Positions 40,532 to 49,396 of a DNA stretch of 64,000 bases are shown here, in pieces; the stretch's first letter is position 1, and every line of letters begins with the position of its first letter. Source of the DNA: Shinella fusca. GTDB taxonomy: Bacteria; Pseudomonadota; Alphaproteobacteria; Rhizobiales; Rhizobiaceae. The stretch spans positions 62,001-126,000 of the forward strand of contig NZ_JACHIK010000005.1 in assembly GCF_014203155.1 (NCBI RefSeq), in the 5' to 3' direction. The notes under the pieces are model-generated. The model searched no databases. It was given only the letters and a program-made list of their open reading frames with translations, and was not told the origin of the DNA. The translations under genes were made by a program, and so were the position numbers.

Positions 40532-42238
40532 TCAGCGGCGCGTCGCCAGCACCCGGTTGGCGGCCGAGACGATGGCTTCGAGCGAGGCCGTCACGATATT
40601 GGTGTTGATGCCGACGCCGAACAGCTTGCCGCCCGGATATTCCACCTCGACATAGGCGATGGCCGCCGCGTTCGAGCCCTGCTGCAGCGAGTGCTCGGAA
40701 TAATCGGCCACCGACATCGGAATGCCGAGATAGATCGACAGCGCGTTGATGAAGCCGTCGATAGGCCCGGTGCCCTTGCCCTCGATGCGCTTGTTCTCGC
40801 CGCCGTCGGTGATGTCCGCCGCGACGATCCTGAGGCCCTTCTGCCCGGTCTCGGGATAGGTGTGGTGGTCGACGAAGCGCAGGCGCGTGCCCGGCTGCGT
40901 CACGTAGCGCTCCATGAAGCTCTCGTAGATGCGCTTGGAGGGCAGCTCGACGCCCTCCTCGTCGGTGATGCGCTGGATCTCCTCGCGGAACTCCACCTGC
41001 AGGTTGCGCGGCAGGTTGATGCCGTAGTCCTCCTGCAGGATATAGGCGATGCCGCCCTTGCCGGACTGCGAGTTGATGCGGATGATCGCCTCGTAGGAAC
41101 GGCCGACGTCCTGCGGGTCGATCGGCAGGTAGGGCACTTCCCAGAGCGGCTTGTTGGCCTTCTTGATGGCCTTCATGCCCTTGTTGATGGCGTCCTGGTG
41201 CGAGCCGGAGAAGGCGGTGTAGACCAGCTCGCCGACATAGGGATGGCGCTCCGGAATGGCCATCTCGTTGGAATATTCGTAGACCGCCTTGATGCGCTCG
41301 ATGTCCGAGCAGTCGAGCTTCGGATCGATGCCCTGCGTGTACATGTTGAGCGCCAGCGTGACGACGTCGACATTGCCGGTGCGCTCGCCGTTGCCGAAGA
41401 GCGTGCCTTCGACGCGGTCCGCACCGGCCATCAGCGCCAGTTCCGTCGCGGCGATGCCCGTGCCGCGGTCGTTGTGCGGGTGCAGCGAGACGATGACGTT
41501 CTCGCGGTTGTCGATGTTGCGGCACATCCACTCGATCTGGTCGGCATAGATGTTCGGCGTCGCCATCTCGACGGTGGACGGCAGGTTGAGGATCAGCTTG
41601 TTGTCGGCTGTCGGCTTCACGATCTCGACGACCGCGTTGCAGATCTCCAGCGCCACTTCCAGCTCCGTGCCGGTAAAGCTCTCCGGCGAATATTCGAAGC
41701 GGTAGCCGCCGCCGGCCTTCGCGGCCATGTCGGTGATCATCTTGGCCGCATCCGTCGCGATCTGCTTGATGCCGGCGACGTCCTTGCCGAACACGACGCG
41801 GCGCTGCAATTCGGAGGTGGAATTGTAGAAGTGGATGATCGGGTTACGCGCGCCCTCCAGCGCCTCGAAGGTGCGGGTGATCAGCTCCGGCCGGCACTGG
41901 ACCAGCACCTGCAGGGAGACGTCGTCGGGCACGTTGCCCTCTTCCACGCACCAGCGGGCGAAGTCGAAATCGGTCTGCGAGGCGGAGGGGAAACCGATCT
42001 CGATTTCCTTGAAGCCCATGTCCAGCAGGAGCTGGAACATGCGGGCCTTGCGGTCGTGGCCCATCGGGTTGATCAGCGACTGGTTGCCGTCGCGCAGGTC
42101 CACCGAACACCAGATCGGCGCCTCGGTGATCGTCTTGCCGGGCCAGGTGCGGTCCGCAATGTTGATCGTCGGATAGGGCTGGTACTTGGTGGCCGCGTCG
42201 GGCATGCCCTGCTTGGGGGTGTGGGTCTTCAGAATCAT
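40532..42238 (-). CDS. leuA: 2-isopropylmalate synthase
   Basis: A 568-aa enzyme of the long LeuA class, condensing acetyl-CoA with 2-oxoisovalerate in the first step of leucine synthesis. The catalytic barrel shows IWCSVDLRDGNQSLINPM, VSLHPHNDRGTGIAATEL and the metal-binding His pair. A C-terminal LeuA regulatory domain (about 430-560, with GENKRIEGKGTGPIDGFINAL) allows feedback by leucine. The ATG at 42238 is chosen over 42265 because it opens the family N-terminus. Expression is probably controlled by the leader peptide and attenuator upstream. Confidence 0.95.
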   Translation of the reverse strand: MILKTHTPKQGMPDAATKYQPYPTINIADRTWPGKTITEAPIWCSVDLRDGNQSLINPMGHDRKARMFQLLLDMGFKEIEIGFPSASQTDFDFARWCVEEGNVPDDVSLQVLVQCRPELITRTFEALEGARNPIIHFYNSTSELQRRVVFGKDVAGIKQIATDAAKMITDMAAKAGGGYRFEYSPESFTGTELEVALEICNAVVEIVKPTADNKLILNLPSTVEMATPNIYADQIEWMCRNIDNRENVIVSLHPHNDRGTGIAATELALMAGADRVEGTLFGNGERTGNVDVVTLALNMYTQGIDPKLDCSDIERIKAVYEYSNEMAIPERHPYVGELVYTAFSGSHQDAINKGMKAIKKANKPLWEVPYLPIDPQDVGRSYEAIIRINSQSGKGGIAYILQEDYGINLPRNLQVEFREEIQRITDEEGVELPSKRIYESFMERYVTQPGTRLRFVDHHTYPETGQKGLRIVAADITDGGENKRIEGKGTGPIDGFINALSIYLGIPMSVADYSEHSLQQGSNAAAIAYVEVEYPGGKLFGVGINTNIVTASLEAIVSAANRVLATRR

Positions 42239-42358
42239 CGCGTCTTCTCTTCGTCGTCCCGGCATTCGCGAAAGCGTCTTAGCGCAACAATGCGCATTTT
42301 GCGACGGCGAATGCTGGCCGTGGGCGGCCGAAACCGGAATTAATGCATGGGGTGAAAC

Positions 42359-42403
42359 GAGGAGCTATTGCCGGGCGGGCTTTTCGGCCGCCGGGCGCTC
42401 CTC
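42359..42403 (-). promoter_or_regulatory. leuA attenuator hairpin region
   Basis: Right after the leader-peptide stop, GAGGAGC and GCTCCTC (42403-42397 with 42365-42359, minus strand) form a seven-base stem enclosing GCCCGGC repeats, followed by GTTTC. The leader's own 3' end (GCCGGG) can instead pair with CCCGGC inside this stem. Two mutually exclusive folds are the hallmark of attenuation. The T-run is poor. Confidence 0.65.
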
Positions 42404-42527
42404 AGCGAACCCGGCAACCGCGCGTAAGGCCGAGAAGAAGAAGCGAGGAGAAGCCGCGCGAGCGCTCGGCGACAGCAATGCCGCCACGGGAAATGCGTTC
42501 GATGATGTGTGCGCTGGTCTTCAACAT
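42402..42527 (-). CDS. Leucine leader peptide of leuA
   Basis: A 41-aa peptide starting MLKTSAHIIERISRGG and ending SSLLLLGLTRGCRVR. The four consecutive leucine codons (CTT CTT CTT CTC) plus a further Leu are control codons: ribosome stalling in leucine starvation would free the attenuator from its terminating fold. The predicted promoter puts the transcript start only about four bases before the ATG, so translation is nearly leaderless. leuA follows about 160 bases downstream. Confidence 0.82.
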   Translation of the reverse strand: MLKTSAHIIERISRGGIAVAERSRGFSSLLLLGLTRGCRVR

Positions 42528-42537
42528 GATGGGGCGC

Positions 42538-42566
42538 TTATAGCGGTTGGGATGGGAGAGCGCAAG
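42538..42566 (-). promoter_or_regulatory. leuA promoter
   Basis: On the minus strand CTTGCG (42566-42561), a 17-base spacer, and CTATAA (42543-42538) match the rhizobial CTTGAC-N17-CTATAT type. The predicted start is near 42531. Confidence 0.7.
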
Positions 42567-42589
42567 TCGGCGCGAAATTTTGGCGGAAC

Positions 42590-42709
42590 TGCCCCTCATC
42601 CCCCTGCCGGGACCTTCTCCCCGCAAGCGGGGAGAAGGGGCAGAACGGCGCGCCCAGCGCTCCTCGCCCCGCTTGCGGGGAGAGGATGCCGGCAGGCAGG
42701 TGAGGGGCA
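42590..42709. repeat. Palindromic mosaic repeat, type A, copy 2
   Basis: A 120-bp element ending GGATGCCGGCAGGCAGGTGAGGGGCA. It is almost identical to the copy at 44519-44638 and lies in the same orientation. The pair brackets clpP and the CDF transporter. It sits between clpP and the leuA promoter. Confidence 0.88.
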
Positions 42710-42719
42710 AATCGCGCCC

Positions 42720-43298
42720 TCAGATATCCGCCTGCGAGGTCACGATGCGTGAGACGAGGCCGTAGCCCTTGGCCTCTTCGGCGGAGAGCCAGTAGTCGCG
42801 GTCCGTGTCCTTGGCGATCTTGTCGATCGGCTGGCCGGTGGCGTCGGCGAAGATCTTGTTGAGACGCTCGTTCATCTTGATGATCTCGCGCGCCTGGATC
42901 TCGATGTCCGACGCCATGCCGCGGGTGCCGCCCGACGGTTGGTGCAGCAGGAAGCGGGTGTTGGGCAGGCACAGGCGCTGCTCCTTGGGCGCGGCGACAT
43001 AGATCAGCGCGCCGGCCGAGGCGACCCAGCCCGTGCCGATCATCCAGACCTTCGGCTTGATGAACTTGATCATGTCGTGGATCGAATCGCCCGATTCGAC
43101 ATGCCCGCCCGGCGAATTGACGTAGATGCGGATGTCGTCGTCGCTGGCGGCGGCGAGCGCCACGAGCTGCGAGCACACCTTCTGCGCCAGTTCCTGGTTG
43201 ATCGGCCCGTAGATGAAGATCGAACGCGACTTGAAAAGGTTCGCCTCCGTTTCCTTGCCCAGGGGCAGTTCCGTCTTCTTGTCGTCCTCGTCGCTCAT
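42720..43298 (-). CDS. clpP: ATP-dependent Clp protease proteolytic subunit, paralogue
   Basis: A 192-aa serine protease subunit. The catalytic triad is intact: Ser94 in WVASAGA, His119 in LLHQPSGG and Asp168 in DTDRDYW; the oxyanion SPGG is at 62-65. The sequence differs from the main ClpP1 type ([18 protein letters not shown] instead of QAASMGAVLL) and has a charged N-terminus. No clpX follows. This fits one of the extra ClpP copies of rhizobia. The orphan ClpS at 5.2 kb is not linked to it. Confidence 0.92.
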   Translation of the reverse strand: MSDEDDKKTELPLGKETEANLFKSRSIFIYGPINQELAQKVCSQLVALAAASDDDIRIYVNSPGGHVESGDSIHDMIKFIKPKVWMIGTGWVASAGALIYVAAPKEQRLCLPNTRFLLHQPSGGTRGMASDIEIQAREIIKMNERLNKIFADATGQPIDKIAKDTDRDYWLSAEEAKGYGLVSRIVTSQADI

Positions 43299-43437
43299 CC
43301 AAAGTCTCCGGATTGCTCGTCAATGGTCCTGTCGCTGTCAGATAATGCGACTCACCTGCCAAGACAATGCAACAAAACCGATTGCCGGCGATAGGCCCTC
43401 CCCGCGCCACCGGAAAACACGGTAAACGCGCCGGTCT

Positions 43438-44358
43438 TCAGGACGCGGCCTCGGCGGGCGGGGCGACGCGCACGCGCTCGCCATGGGCCTTTTCCGTCTC
43501 CGGCTCGACGTGGATGGCGATCTGCGCGCCCGGCTGCACGGCGCGGATGGCGTCCTCCAGCCGGTCGCAGATGTCATGCGCCTCGCCCACGGGCATGGCC
43601 GCCGGCACGACGAGGTGGAAGTCCACGAAGGTCGCCGCCCCCGCCCGGCGGGTCTTGAGGTCGTGCACGCCGAGCGAGCCCGCGCCGTTCGCCGCGATGG
43701 CCGCCTTGATCGCATCGGCCTCCCCCGCCTCCACCGCATGGTCCATCAGCCCGTCGACCGAATGGGCGATGACCTTCCAGCCCTGGTAGAGGATGTTGAG
43801 CGCGACGAGGATCGCCAGCAGCGGGTCGAGCACCGGATAGCCCGTGGCAATCGCCAGCACCAGGCCGATCAGAACGCCGATGGAGGTGACGACGTCCGAG
43901 AGGATATGCTGCCCGTCCGCCGAGAGCGCCGGCGAGCGATGACGGCGCCCGGCGCGGATGAGCAGGAACGCCCAGCCGGCATTGATCACGCCGGCGGCGA
44001 AGTTGATGGCAAGGCCGAGCGCGGGGGCCTCGATGGCGGTCGGCGCCAGCACCGCCGGCAGGGCCTCCATGACGATCAGCAGCGCCGCCACGACGATGAG
44101 CACGCCTTCCAGAACAGCCGAGAGATATTCCGCCTTGTGATGGCCGAAGGGATGCGTCTTGTCGGCGGGCTTTGCCGCATAGGTGATCGCCGCGAAGGCG
44201 ACGATGGCCGCCACGACGTTGACGCTCGATTCCAGCCCGTCCGACAAAAGCGCCACCGAGCCCGTCACCCACCAGGCCACGAGCTTCAGCCCCATCACGA
44301 AGAGCGCGAGCGGAATGCTCCAGAGCGCGAGCCGCCCGACCGTGTTCGAATCTTCCAT
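43438..44358 (-). CDS. Cation diffusion facilitator metal exporter
   Basis: A 306-aa transporter with six membrane helices and the CDF metal site residues in ALLSDGLESSVNVVAA (helix 2) and HILSDVVTSIGVLIG (helix 5). The linking loop has KPADKTHPFGHHKAEYLSA. A C-terminal cytoplasmic ferredoxin-like domain carries SLGVHDLKTRRAG. The metal cannot be read with certainty; the DD/HD-type pattern fits zinc, manganese or iron. The ATG at 44358 is preceded by GGAGAACGGC; earlier ATGs in frame (44376, 44370) are possible. Confidence 0.88.
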   Translation of the reverse strand: MEDSNTVGRLALWSIPLALFVMGLKLVAWWVTGSVALLSDGLESSVNVVAAIVAFAAITYAAKPADKTHPFGHHKAEYLSAVLEGVLIVVAALLIVMEALPAVLAPTAIEAPALGLAINFAAGVINAGWAFLLIRAGRRHRSPALSADGQHILSDVVTSIGVLIGLVLAIATGYPVLDPLLAILVALNILYQGWKVIAHSVDGLMDHAVEAGEADAIKAAIAANGAGSLGVHDLKTRRAGAATFVDFHLVVPAAMPVGEAHDICDRLEDAIRAVQPGAQIAIHVEPETEKAHGERVRVAPPAEAAS

Positions 44359-44410
44359 GCCGTTCTCCATGCGCATGCAAACGAGTTGCAAAAAGCCTGG
44401 CCCATCAACG

Positions 44411-44445
44411 CAAAACCGCGCGCACGGGGACGTGCACGCGGTTCT
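44411..44445 (-). terminator. Intrinsic terminator downstream of trpE(G)
   Basis: ACCGCGTGCAC and GTGCGCGCGGT (44442-44432 with 44425-44415) pair with one mismatch, followed on the minus strand by TTTTG. It lies between trpE(G) and the CDF gene, beyond the type A repeat. Confidence 0.75.
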
Positions 44446-44518
44446 TTCTCATGGGTCCGCTATGGACCAGCGGGGCGGGTTTGTCAAAGGCTTCCGGCGC
44501 GAAAGCAGGCGATGGAAT

Positions 44519-44638
44519 GGCCCCTCATCCCCCTGCCGGGACCTTCTCCCCGCAAGCGGGGCGAAGGAGGAAAGCGGTGAGCCCGTCGCTCCTCGCCCCG
44601 TTTACGGGGAGAGGATGCCGGCAGGCAGGTGAGGGGCA
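44519..44638. repeat. Palindromic mosaic repeat, type A, copy 3
   Basis: A 120-bp element, GGCCCCTCATCCCCCTGCCGG to CAGGCAGGTGAGGGGCA (inner palindromes of CCCCGC arms). It is nearly identical to 42590-42709. It begins 17 bases after the trpE(G) stop. Confidence 0.88.
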
Positions 44639-44655
44639 AAGACCTTGCCGAAAAA

Positions 44656-46845
44656 CTAGGCCGCCTTCACCTTCGCCTTCTTCGACAGATGCGCCACGAC
44701 GTTCTCGATCATGCGCATGCCGGCGTCATGGCCGAGGGTCATGATGGATTCGGGGTGGAACTGCACGGCGGCGACCGGCTCGCTGGCATGCTCGATGCCC
44801 ATGATCGTACCGTCCTCGCTCTCCGCCGTGATGACGAAGTCGCGCGGCAGGGTCGCGGGATCGGCGAAGATCGAGTGGTAGCGGCCGACCGTCACCTCGC
44901 GGCCAAGGCCGGAGAAGACGATGCCCGGCTCCAGCACGCGGATGCGCGAGGGCTTGCCGTGCATGGGGACGGCAAGCTGGCGCAGCTCCCCGCCATAGGC
45001 CTCGGCAAGCGCCTGAAGGCCGAGGCAGACGCCGAAGATCGGCAGGCCCCGCGCCCGCGCCTTCCTGATCGTCGCCTTGCAGTCGAAATCCTTCGGTGTG
45101 CCGGGGCCGGGCGAGAGCACGACGAGGTCCGGCTTGACCCGGTCGAACACCTCTTCCGGCACGGGCGTGCGCACGGTCGTGACGCTCGCGCCCGTCTGGC
45201 GGAAATAATTGGCGAGCGTGTGGACGAAGCTGTCCTCATGGTCGACGAGGAGGATGTTCACCCCTGCCCCGACGGCTGCGACGTCGCGCTGCACCTTGGC
45301 GGAATTGCCGGACCTTGCGTCCCGGATGGCTGCGATCATGGCGGAGGCCTTCAGTTCGGTTTCGGCTTCTTCTTCTTCCGGGTTGGAATCGTAGAGCAGC
45401 GTCGCGCCGGCGCGCACTTCGGCGATGCCGTCCTTGATGCGGATGGTGCGCAGCGTGAGGCCCGTGTTCATGTCGCCGTTGAAGCCGACCATGCCGATCG
45501 CCCCACCATACCATGCGCGCGGGCTCTTCTCATGCGCCTCGATGAAGCGCATCGCCCAGAGTTTCGGCGCGCCCGTGACGGTGACGGCCCAGGCGTGGGA
45601 AAGGAAGCCGTCGAAGGCGTCCATGTCGTCGCGAAGGCGGCCCTCGATATGGTCGACCGTATGGATGAGGCGCGAATACATCTCGATCTGCCGGCGGCCG
45701 ATGACCTTCACCGAGCCCGGCTCGCACACGCGGCTCTTGTCGTTGCGGTCGACGTCCGAGCACATGGTCAGCTCGGATTCGTCCTTCTTGGAATTCAGCA
45801 GCTTCAGGATCTGCTCGCTATCGGCGATGGGATCGTCGCCGCGCTTGATCGTGCCCGAGATCGGGCAGGTCTCGATGCGCCGGCCCGACACGCGCACGAA
45901 CATTTCCGGCGAGGCGCCGACGAGATATTCCTGGTTGCCGAGATTGATGAAGAAGGAATAAGGCGACGGGTTGATCGCCTTGAGGCGGCGGGAGATTTCC
46001 GACGGCCTGCTCTCGCAGCGTTCGAAGAATTTCTGCCCCGGCACCACCTCGAAGAGGTCGCCGCGCCTGAAACTCTCCTTCGCCTTGACGACGAGCTCGG
46101 CATATTCGCCGGGGCGGTGGTCGCCATGCGGGGGAATGACGTCGACGGTCTGGAACGGCTCGGGTGCGATCGTCTCCGCCTTGCCCTCGGTCGAAAACCC
46201 GCCCTTGGCGAAATCGTAGCGGTCGATCCAGGCTTTCGCGGCATAGTGGTCGACGACGAGGATCTCGTCCGGCAGGAAGAGCACCATGTCGCGCTGGTCG
46301 TCCGGCCGCTTCAGCTTCAGGTCGATGGCGTCGAACTGGAAGGCGAGATCGTAGCCGAAGGCGCCGTAAAGGCCGAGGCTGGCATCCTGGTCGGAATGGA
46401 AGAGGTCGGTCACGGCGCGCAGCACCGTGAAGACCGTCGGCATCTTGGAGCGCTCCTCCTCGGTGAAGACCCGGTCGGGCAGCTTCACGTCGAGGTCGAG
46501 GCGGGTTGCCGTGCGCGCGCCCAGCGCCAGTTCCGGCACGGCGGCAAGGCGGTCGGCGATGAGGGAAAGCAGCGCCTCGCCCCGCCCGTTATAGGCCTCG
46601 ATCCACACGGCGCGGCCGAAGGAGGAGATGGCAAGCGGCGGGTCGACCACGGCCGTGTCCCAGCGCGTATAGCGGCCCGGATACTCGTAGTTCGACGAGA
46701 AGACCGCGCCGCGCCGCTCGTCGAGCTTGTCGATATAGGCGGAAATCGCATGGGCATAGTCGGCCGCCCGCCGCCGCCGCGTGACGGTCACCCCGCCCTT
46801 CGTCTCATAGGCTTCCGCGCCGTCTTCCAGAATTCTCGTGGCCAT
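44656..46845 (-). CDS. trpE(G): Fused anthranilate synthase TrpE(G)
   Basis: A 729-aa fusion of both anthranilate synthase components, the same length as in Sinorhizobium. The N-terminal TrpE part (about 1-515) binds chorismate and carries [19 protein letters not shown] and [14 protein letters not shown]. The C-terminal TrpG glutaminase has [12 protein letters not shown] (nucleophile Cys) and AVQFHPES (His/Glu). It makes anthranilate for tryptophan. The ATG at 46845 follows CGGAG. It is preceded by a tryptophan leader peptide and terminator. Confidence 0.97.
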   Translation of the reverse strand: MATRILEDGAEAYETKGGVTVTRRRRAADYAHAISAYIDKLDERRGAVFSSNYEYPGRYTRWDTAVVDPPLAISSFGRAVWIEAYNGRGEALLSLIADRLAAVPELALGARTATRLDLDVKLPDRVFTEEERSKMPTVFTVLRAVTDLFHSDQDASLGLYGAFGYDLAFQFDAIDLKLKRPDDQRDMVLFLPDEILVVDHYAAKAWIDRYDFAKGGFSTEGKAETIAPEPFQTVDVIPPHGDHRPGEYAELVVKAKESFRRGDLFEVVPGQKFFERCESRPSEISRRLKAINPSPYSFFINLGNQEYLVGASPEMFVRVSGRRIETCPISGTIKRGDDPIADSEQILKLLNSKKDESELTMCSDVDRNDKSRVCEPGSVKVIGRRQIEMYSRLIHTVDHIEGRLRDDMDAFDGFLSHAWAVTVTGAPKLWAMRFIEAHEKSPRAWYGGAIGMVGFNGDMNTGLTLRTIRIKDGIAEVRAGATLLYDSNPEEEEAETELKASAMIAAIRDARSGNSAKVQRDVAAVGAGVNILLVDHEDSFVHTLANYFRQTGASVTTVRTPVPEEVFDRVKPDLVVLSPGPGTPKDFDCKATIRKARARGLPIFGVCLGLQALAEAYGGELRQLAVPMHGKPSRIRVLEPGIVFSGLGREVTVGRYHSIFADPATLPRDFVITAESEDGTIMGIEHASEPVAAVQFHPESIMTLGHDAGMRMIENVVAHLSKKAKVKAA

Positions 46846-46885
46846 TCCCCAACTCCGTTTCGGGCCCGGTTCCGGCAAGGCGGCC

Positions 46886-46925
46886 GAAAACAAGAAAGCC
46901 GCCTCGAAGGTCTCGGGCGGCTTGT
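46886..46925 (-). terminator. trp attenuator terminator
   Basis: AGCCGCC and GGCGGCT (46922-46916 with 46903-46897) enclose CGAGACCTTCGA and are followed by TTCTTGTTTT. An upstream GGCGGCC segment just after the leader stop can pair instead. This ends transcription when tryptophan is plentiful and would release a short RNA of about 100-120 nt, equivalent to the rnTrpL small RNA of Sinorhizobium. Confidence 0.85.
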
Positions 46926-46958
46926 CGTCTCAATCACGCATGACTGGTCAAGGCCGCC

Positions 46959-47003
46959 TCAGCGAGCCCACCACCAACCAGCGATGTTGTTCATGTTCGT
47001 CAT
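46959..47003 (-). CDS. trpL: Tryptophan leader peptide
   Basis: The peptide MTNMNNIAGWWWAR has three consecutive Trp codons. Sinorhizobium meliloti trpL encodes [14 protein letters not shown], also 14 aa, so this is a clear homologue. Stalling at the Trp codons decides between attenuation and read-through into trpE(G). In S. meliloti the peptide and the released RNA also act in trans. The predicted promoter makes the message leaderless. Confidence 0.92.
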   Translation of the reverse strand: MTNMNNIAGWWWAR

Positions 47004-47011
47004 GGCGGAAG

Positions 47012-47040
47012 TGTTAGCGGTAGATGAGGGCAAGCGCAAC
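47012..47040 (-). promoter_or_regulatory. trpL promoter
   Basis: On the minus strand GTTGCG (47040-47035), 17 bases, and CTAACA (47017-47012) place the start of transcription at or next to the A of the trpL ATG (47003). The fit to consensus is moderate. Confidence 0.6.
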
Positions 47041-47140
47041 GGGGAATCTCGCTGTCCGCGTAAATCCGCGACCGCCGCCTCCGGCCCAAATGAAAACGGC
47101 GGCGCCACAGGCACCGCCGGCAGCTTCAGCCGCGATCCGC

Positions 47141-49396
47141 TCAGAACGTCTTGGTGATGGACACGCGGAACGATCTGCCGGGCTCCGAATAGAAGCCGAG
47201 CGGCTGGTTGGTGTTGCTGTTGGAGGGCGTCGCGGTGCTCACGTCGCGCAACGCCACGCCGTCCCAATATTCCTTGTCGAAGAGGTTGTAGATGCCGGCC
47301 TGGATGCGCAGCCCCTTGGTCTGCGGCGGCTCCCACCAGGCGGTGAGGTTGGCGATGCCATAGCCCGGTGCGTTGAACTTGGTGGCGTCCTTGCTCTCCT
47401 TCATGGCCGTGGCGAAGATGCCCGTCAGGTCCACGCCCCAGCTTTCCTGGCCGTAGCCGATGCCTGCAATGGCCTTGAACGGCACGGCGGTACGCAGCAT
47501 CTCGTCCGTATCCGTGTCCCGCACATTGGTATAGGTGAACGACCCGTTGAGGTGCAGGCCATTGTCAAGTTCGTGATAGGCGCTGAATTCGATGCCCGAG
47601 ACGCGCACATGGGCGCGATTGAAGTACTGCGTGTAGTTCGTGTAAGGCGCGACCGGCCCGATATCATCGCTATCGATGAAATTGCGGTATTTGTTGTAGA
47701 AGCCGACCATTCGCATCTTGGTATCGCCGGCGTCGTAGTTTCCGCCGAGCTCGAAGCCCATGCCGGTCTCCGGCTCGAGGTCCGGATTGCCGACGACGGC
47801 ATACTGAGACGGACCGCCCTGACCGGTATAGAGCAGGTAGAGTTCATCGACGGTCGGTGCGCGATAAGCCATCGACCACTGGCCGAAGAGTTCAATATCC
47901 TCATTCACGTCGTAGCCGACCAGAAGCTTGGGCGAAAGACGTGCACCATCGCGCGAGTCCGGCAGGCCGGAATATCCCGGATTGCCAGTAAAGCCCGCTG
48001 TTTCCTTCGGGTTGTAGCTGAACCAGTCGAAGCCGAGGCCCGGCGTGACGGACCATGCGGAATCGCCGTAGCGAATCTTGTCATCAAGTGTCAGGCCGAG
48101 GCGGCTGCCGTTGACGTCGGGCATTTCCGACTGGTCGGCATGCAACGAGGCGCAGGTCGCCCCCACATAGGTGCCGGCGATGCAGCCGTCGCGCCCTTCC
48201 GTAAAGGATTGCGCCCAGAAATAGGAGAAATTGCCGTGAATGTTCAGATCGTGCGTGAAGCTGCCCGTATCGAAGTGCTTTCCGAGCGTGCTGACGATAC
48301 CGACGGACTGCTCTTCCAACTGGTTGGAGCGATACCAGTCGCCCTTCGGATTGGGAATGCGATAGCCTTCGTTGCCCGCCTCCCGCTTGACGTTCTGCCA
48401 GTAGATCGACGAGCGAACGGTGTCGAAGAAACCGCCGGGCTCATCCTGCTGATAGTCGAGGGACACGCGGTCACGCGCGCTGTCTTCGAAGCCGAAGAAG
48501 TTCTGATAACCGCGGCTCGACGTCGTTCCGCCCTGGAGGGTCAGCAGCTCGGTGTCGGTGTCGCGGTTATAATGTTCGGCCGTCAGACCGATCTTGCGAC
48601 CGCCTTCCAGCTCACGGCGCAGCTTGAAGAGCAGGTTGTACTCGGTGATGTCCGCCGGGTTTGCCTCGTCGCGCGCAAAGCCGATGCCGCCGACCGAGCC
48701 CGCATTGTCGGCTTCATGAGCGCGAAGGTAGGAGCCCTGGAACAATACGCTGGTCGCATCGAAACGCTTTGCGACGGCGACATTGCCGCCCACGCCCTTA
48801 TTGGCGCTGTCGTAGGTGCCCTTGACGAGGCCGCCCCAATTGCGCCCCTCGCCGATCAGGTCTTCGGGTTCGAGCGTGCGCAGGACAATGGCCCCGCCCA
48901 ATGCGCCCGATCCCGCACGGCTCGAATCCGCACCCTTGACGATATCCAGCGTGGAGACGGAGTTGAACGAGAAGACGTTCGTGCCGCCATTGGCATTGGT
49001 GGTGGTAGACGGGCCGCCGGAGCGGGCGGAATTGGTGAGGAAGGGCAGCGGTATGTCGTCTACCAGCGTCGTCACGCGGTTGCCTTCCATGCCGCGGACG
49101 ACGAAGCCCTTGTCGGATGAAGAGAACTGGACGCCCGGATCGATGCGCGAGAGGTCCGCGGGAGAATTGATCTCCTTCTCGCGCAGCGTTTCCGCGGTGG
49201 TCTGCGTGGCGAGCGGCGTGTCGGCGACACTGCCAGCCGGTCGTGCAACCCGTTTGCCCTTGATGACGATCGGCTGGAGCGCTGTGCTTTGATCGTCTGC
49301 CTTTGTTGCCTCCTGCGCGAAAGCGCCAGCGGAAAGCGAAAACACGGCGAGCGCCGTGCATGCCAGAAGTGCGGAGCGGGAACGCCGAGCCTGCAT
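47141..49396 (-). CDS. TonB-dependent outer-membrane receptor, haem/haemoglobin type
   Basis: A 751-aa receptor. The signal peptide ends near AFAQ|EAT (about 27). A TonB box-like LQPIVIKG follows, then the plug (about 55-200, RGMEGNRVTTLVDDIPLP) and a 22-strand barrel ending in FRVSITKTF. The sequence YRAP (about 510) with NPDLEPE (about 535) corresponds to the FRAP/NPL region that marks haem receptors. I therefore predict haem uptake, like ShmR/HmuR. No tonB or haem ABC genes are adjacent. AGAGGAT precedes the ATG. A RirA-like operator lies upstream. Confidence 0.88.
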   Translation of the reverse strand: MQARRSRSALLACTALAVFSLSAGAFAQEATKADDQSTALQPIVIKGKRVARPAGSVADTPLATQTTAETLREKEINSPADLSRIDPGVQFSSSDKGFVVRGMEGNRVTTLVDDIPLPFLTNSARSGGPSTTTNANGGTNVFSFNSVSTLDIVKGADSSRAGSGALGGAIVLRTLEPEDLIGEGRNWGGLVKGTYDSANKGVGGNVAVAKRFDATSVLFQGSYLRAHEADNAGSVGGIGFARDEANPADITEYNLLFKLRRELEGGRKIGLTAEHYNRDTDTELLTLQGGTTSSRGYQNFFGFEDSARDRVSLDYQQDEPGGFFDTVRSSIYWQNVKREAGNEGYRIPNPKGDWYRSNQLEEQSVGIVSTLGKHFDTGSFTHDLNIHGNFSYFWAQSFTEGRDGCIAGTYVGATCASLHADQSEMPDVNGSRLGLTLDDKIRYGDSAWSVTPGLGFDWFSYNPKETAGFTGNPGYSGLPDSRDGARLSPKLLVGYDVNEDIELFGQWSMAYRAPTVDELYLLYTGQGGPSQYAVVGNPDLEPETGMGFELGGNYDAGDTKMRMVGFYNKYRNFIDSDDIGPVAPYTNYTQYFNRAHVRVSGIEFSAYHELDNGLHLNGSFTYTNVRDTDTDEMLRTAVPFKAIAGIGYGQESWGVDLTGIFATAMKESKDATKFNAPGYGIANLTAWWEPPQTKGLRIQAGIYNLFDKEYWDGVALRDVSTATPSNSNTNQPLGFYSEPGRSFRVSITKTF

